Shown here in pieces: positions 31,441 to 32,663 of a DNA stretch of 32,663 bases. Each line of letters starts with the position of its first letter. Within the stretch, counting starts at the first letter, position 1. Under the pieces are notes generated by a model. The model did no database searches. It was not told where the DNA came from and saw only the letters and a list, made by a program, of their open reading frames with translations. The DNA is from an uncultured Hyphomicrobiales bacterium. Lineage in GTDB: Bacteria; Pseudomonadota; Alphaproteobacteria; Rhizobiales; Beijerinckiaceae. The stretch is from contig CAIZEI010000004.1 in assembly GCA_903931945.1 (NCBI GenBank), positions 1 through 32,663 of the forward strand, in the 5' to 3' direction. The position numbers and the translations under genes were made by a program.

Positions 31441-32030
31441 GGCGCCAACACTTCGGTCAGGTCGACATCGAGCGCGCTGTCACCGGGCAGCCCCTCAAGT
31501 CGCAATGTTTTTCCCGTGACGATCCGCGTTAAAATCGCTCCGTCCTGTCCACGCTGATGGTGGATCAGCATGGGCTTGTCGGGGTCAATCACCAGATAAT
31601 GCGCCACGCTCGGCAGGCGGAAATAGCCTTCGAGCTTTTCGGACAGGTCCCGGCGCGCTGTGGACGGGGATAGAACTTCAACCACAATCGCCGGGTTGGG
31701 GACTTCGAGCGACCCGCGTTTTACCCGCGCGCCAAAATAAACGAGCACGTCGGGTTCGACGGCGCTTTTCGCGCTAAATCGCACGGTTGGACCGTCCATC
31801 GCGATGCGTCCCGGGAGGCCCGCCGTTTTCAAGGCGTCCCGCAAGGCGTCGTAAATCGCAGCCTTCGTTTCCCAGTGCTGTGATCGTTCCGAATTTATAC
31901 TGCCTGCCGCCCCCCGCTTTTCGATGACCTCGCCGTCCCATAGCTCAAAGCGGCCCGCTTCTGGCGGAATTGTCTCCGCCCAGGCGAGAAATGTTTCGAC
32001 GGTCATCGTCTCCAGCGGAATGGCGTTCAT
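31434..32030 (-). CDS. Uma2 family endonuclease-like protein (DUF820)
   Basis: 198 aa. The restriction-endonuclease-like core is visible: E92-P-D94-V-L-V, then I-V-V-E118-V-L-S-P-S-T and K132 in RDLSEKLEGY, the PD-(D/E)xK layout of Uma2/DUF820. N-terminal helices (MTVETFLAWAE, FELWDGEVIE) also fit. These proteins are very numerous in cyanobacteria and scattered elsewhere; their biological role is unresolved. Start ATG 32030 has a weak ribosome site; an internal ATG at 32006 (residue 9) has GGAG only 3 bases away. It stands alone between rsmD and thiC, with no toxin-antitoxin partner or mobile-element gene beside it. Confidence 0.87.
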   Translation of the reverse strand: MNAIPLETMTVETFLAWAETIPPEAGRFELWDGEVIEKRGAAGSINSERSQHWETKAAIYDALRDALKTAGLPGRIAMDGPTVRFSAKSAVEPDVLVYFGARVKRGSLEVPNPAIVVEVLSPSTARRDLSEKLEGYFRLPSVAHYLVIDPDKPMLIHHQRGQDGAILTRIVTGKTLRLEGLPGDSALDVDLTEVLAPV

Positions 32031-32095
32031 GGCGGCAGAATACCCCGAATTTCAGGCCAGGCCAATTCGCCCCGAAGCGGCCCGCCCCGCTCCCC

Positions 32096-32662
<567 letters not shown>

Positions 32663-32663
32663 G

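Overview
The window is GC-rich chromosomal DNA, tightly packed with genes. It looks like an alphaproteobacterium of the Rhizobiales/Hyphomicrobiales type. The reasons are a CarD regulator with a long Lys/Ala-rich tail, a DUF6481-like coiled-coil protein, a divergent tadA/rluB pair with rsmD behind rluB, and the general codon style. The genus cannot be fixed from the sequence; a Beijerinckiaceae- or Bradyrhizobium-like relative is a guess. No tRNA, rRNA, insertion sequence, integrase, phage gene or CRISPR array was seen.

Left block (1-8085) is housekeeping: carD with a clear terminator, mutS, a small coiled-coil protein, a minus-strand folB plus pteridine-reductase-like SDR pair (folate/pterin metabolism), and a translationally coupled pair of RNA methyltransferases (tlyA and a TrmA/RlmD-type m5U enzyme with a [4Fe-4S] cysteine set).

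Middle block (8166-28446) is about 20 kb of accessory catabolic genes. A plus-strand run encodes a secreted SMP-30-like propeller, a TTT-type solute-binding protein, a Rieske oxygenase and an SDR. It converges on a minus-strand run with a D-2-hydroxyacid dehydrogenase and a two-subunit, Tat-exported molybdenum hydroxylase. An EmrB-type MFS exporter follows. The longest minus-strand run (25687 down to 18819) reads: feruloyl-CoA-synthase-like ligase, CMLE-like lyase of the fumarase superfamily, MaoC/mesaconyl-C4-CoA-hydratase-like protein, CaiB/BaiF CoA-transferase, ABC-type solute-binding protein, NTF2-like protein; an ACMSD-type amidohydrolase lies behind it. A divergent crotonase, a second amidohydrolase and another SDR complete the block. 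Together they suggest uptake and CoA-dependent breakdown of an aromatic or unsaturated carboxylic acid, but the set does not match a textbook pathway. It has no recognisable regulator and no transporter permease genes. This operon is the best candidate here for an undescribed pathway.

Right block (28477-32663) returns to housekeeping: tadA, rluB with very long low-complexity tails, rsmD, a Uma2-family protein, and the C-terminal part of thiC running off the window edge.

Two inverted copies of a composite intergenic repeat of about 100 bp, each with a strong palindrome, lie at 18719-18810 and 26591-26692 inside the catabolic block.
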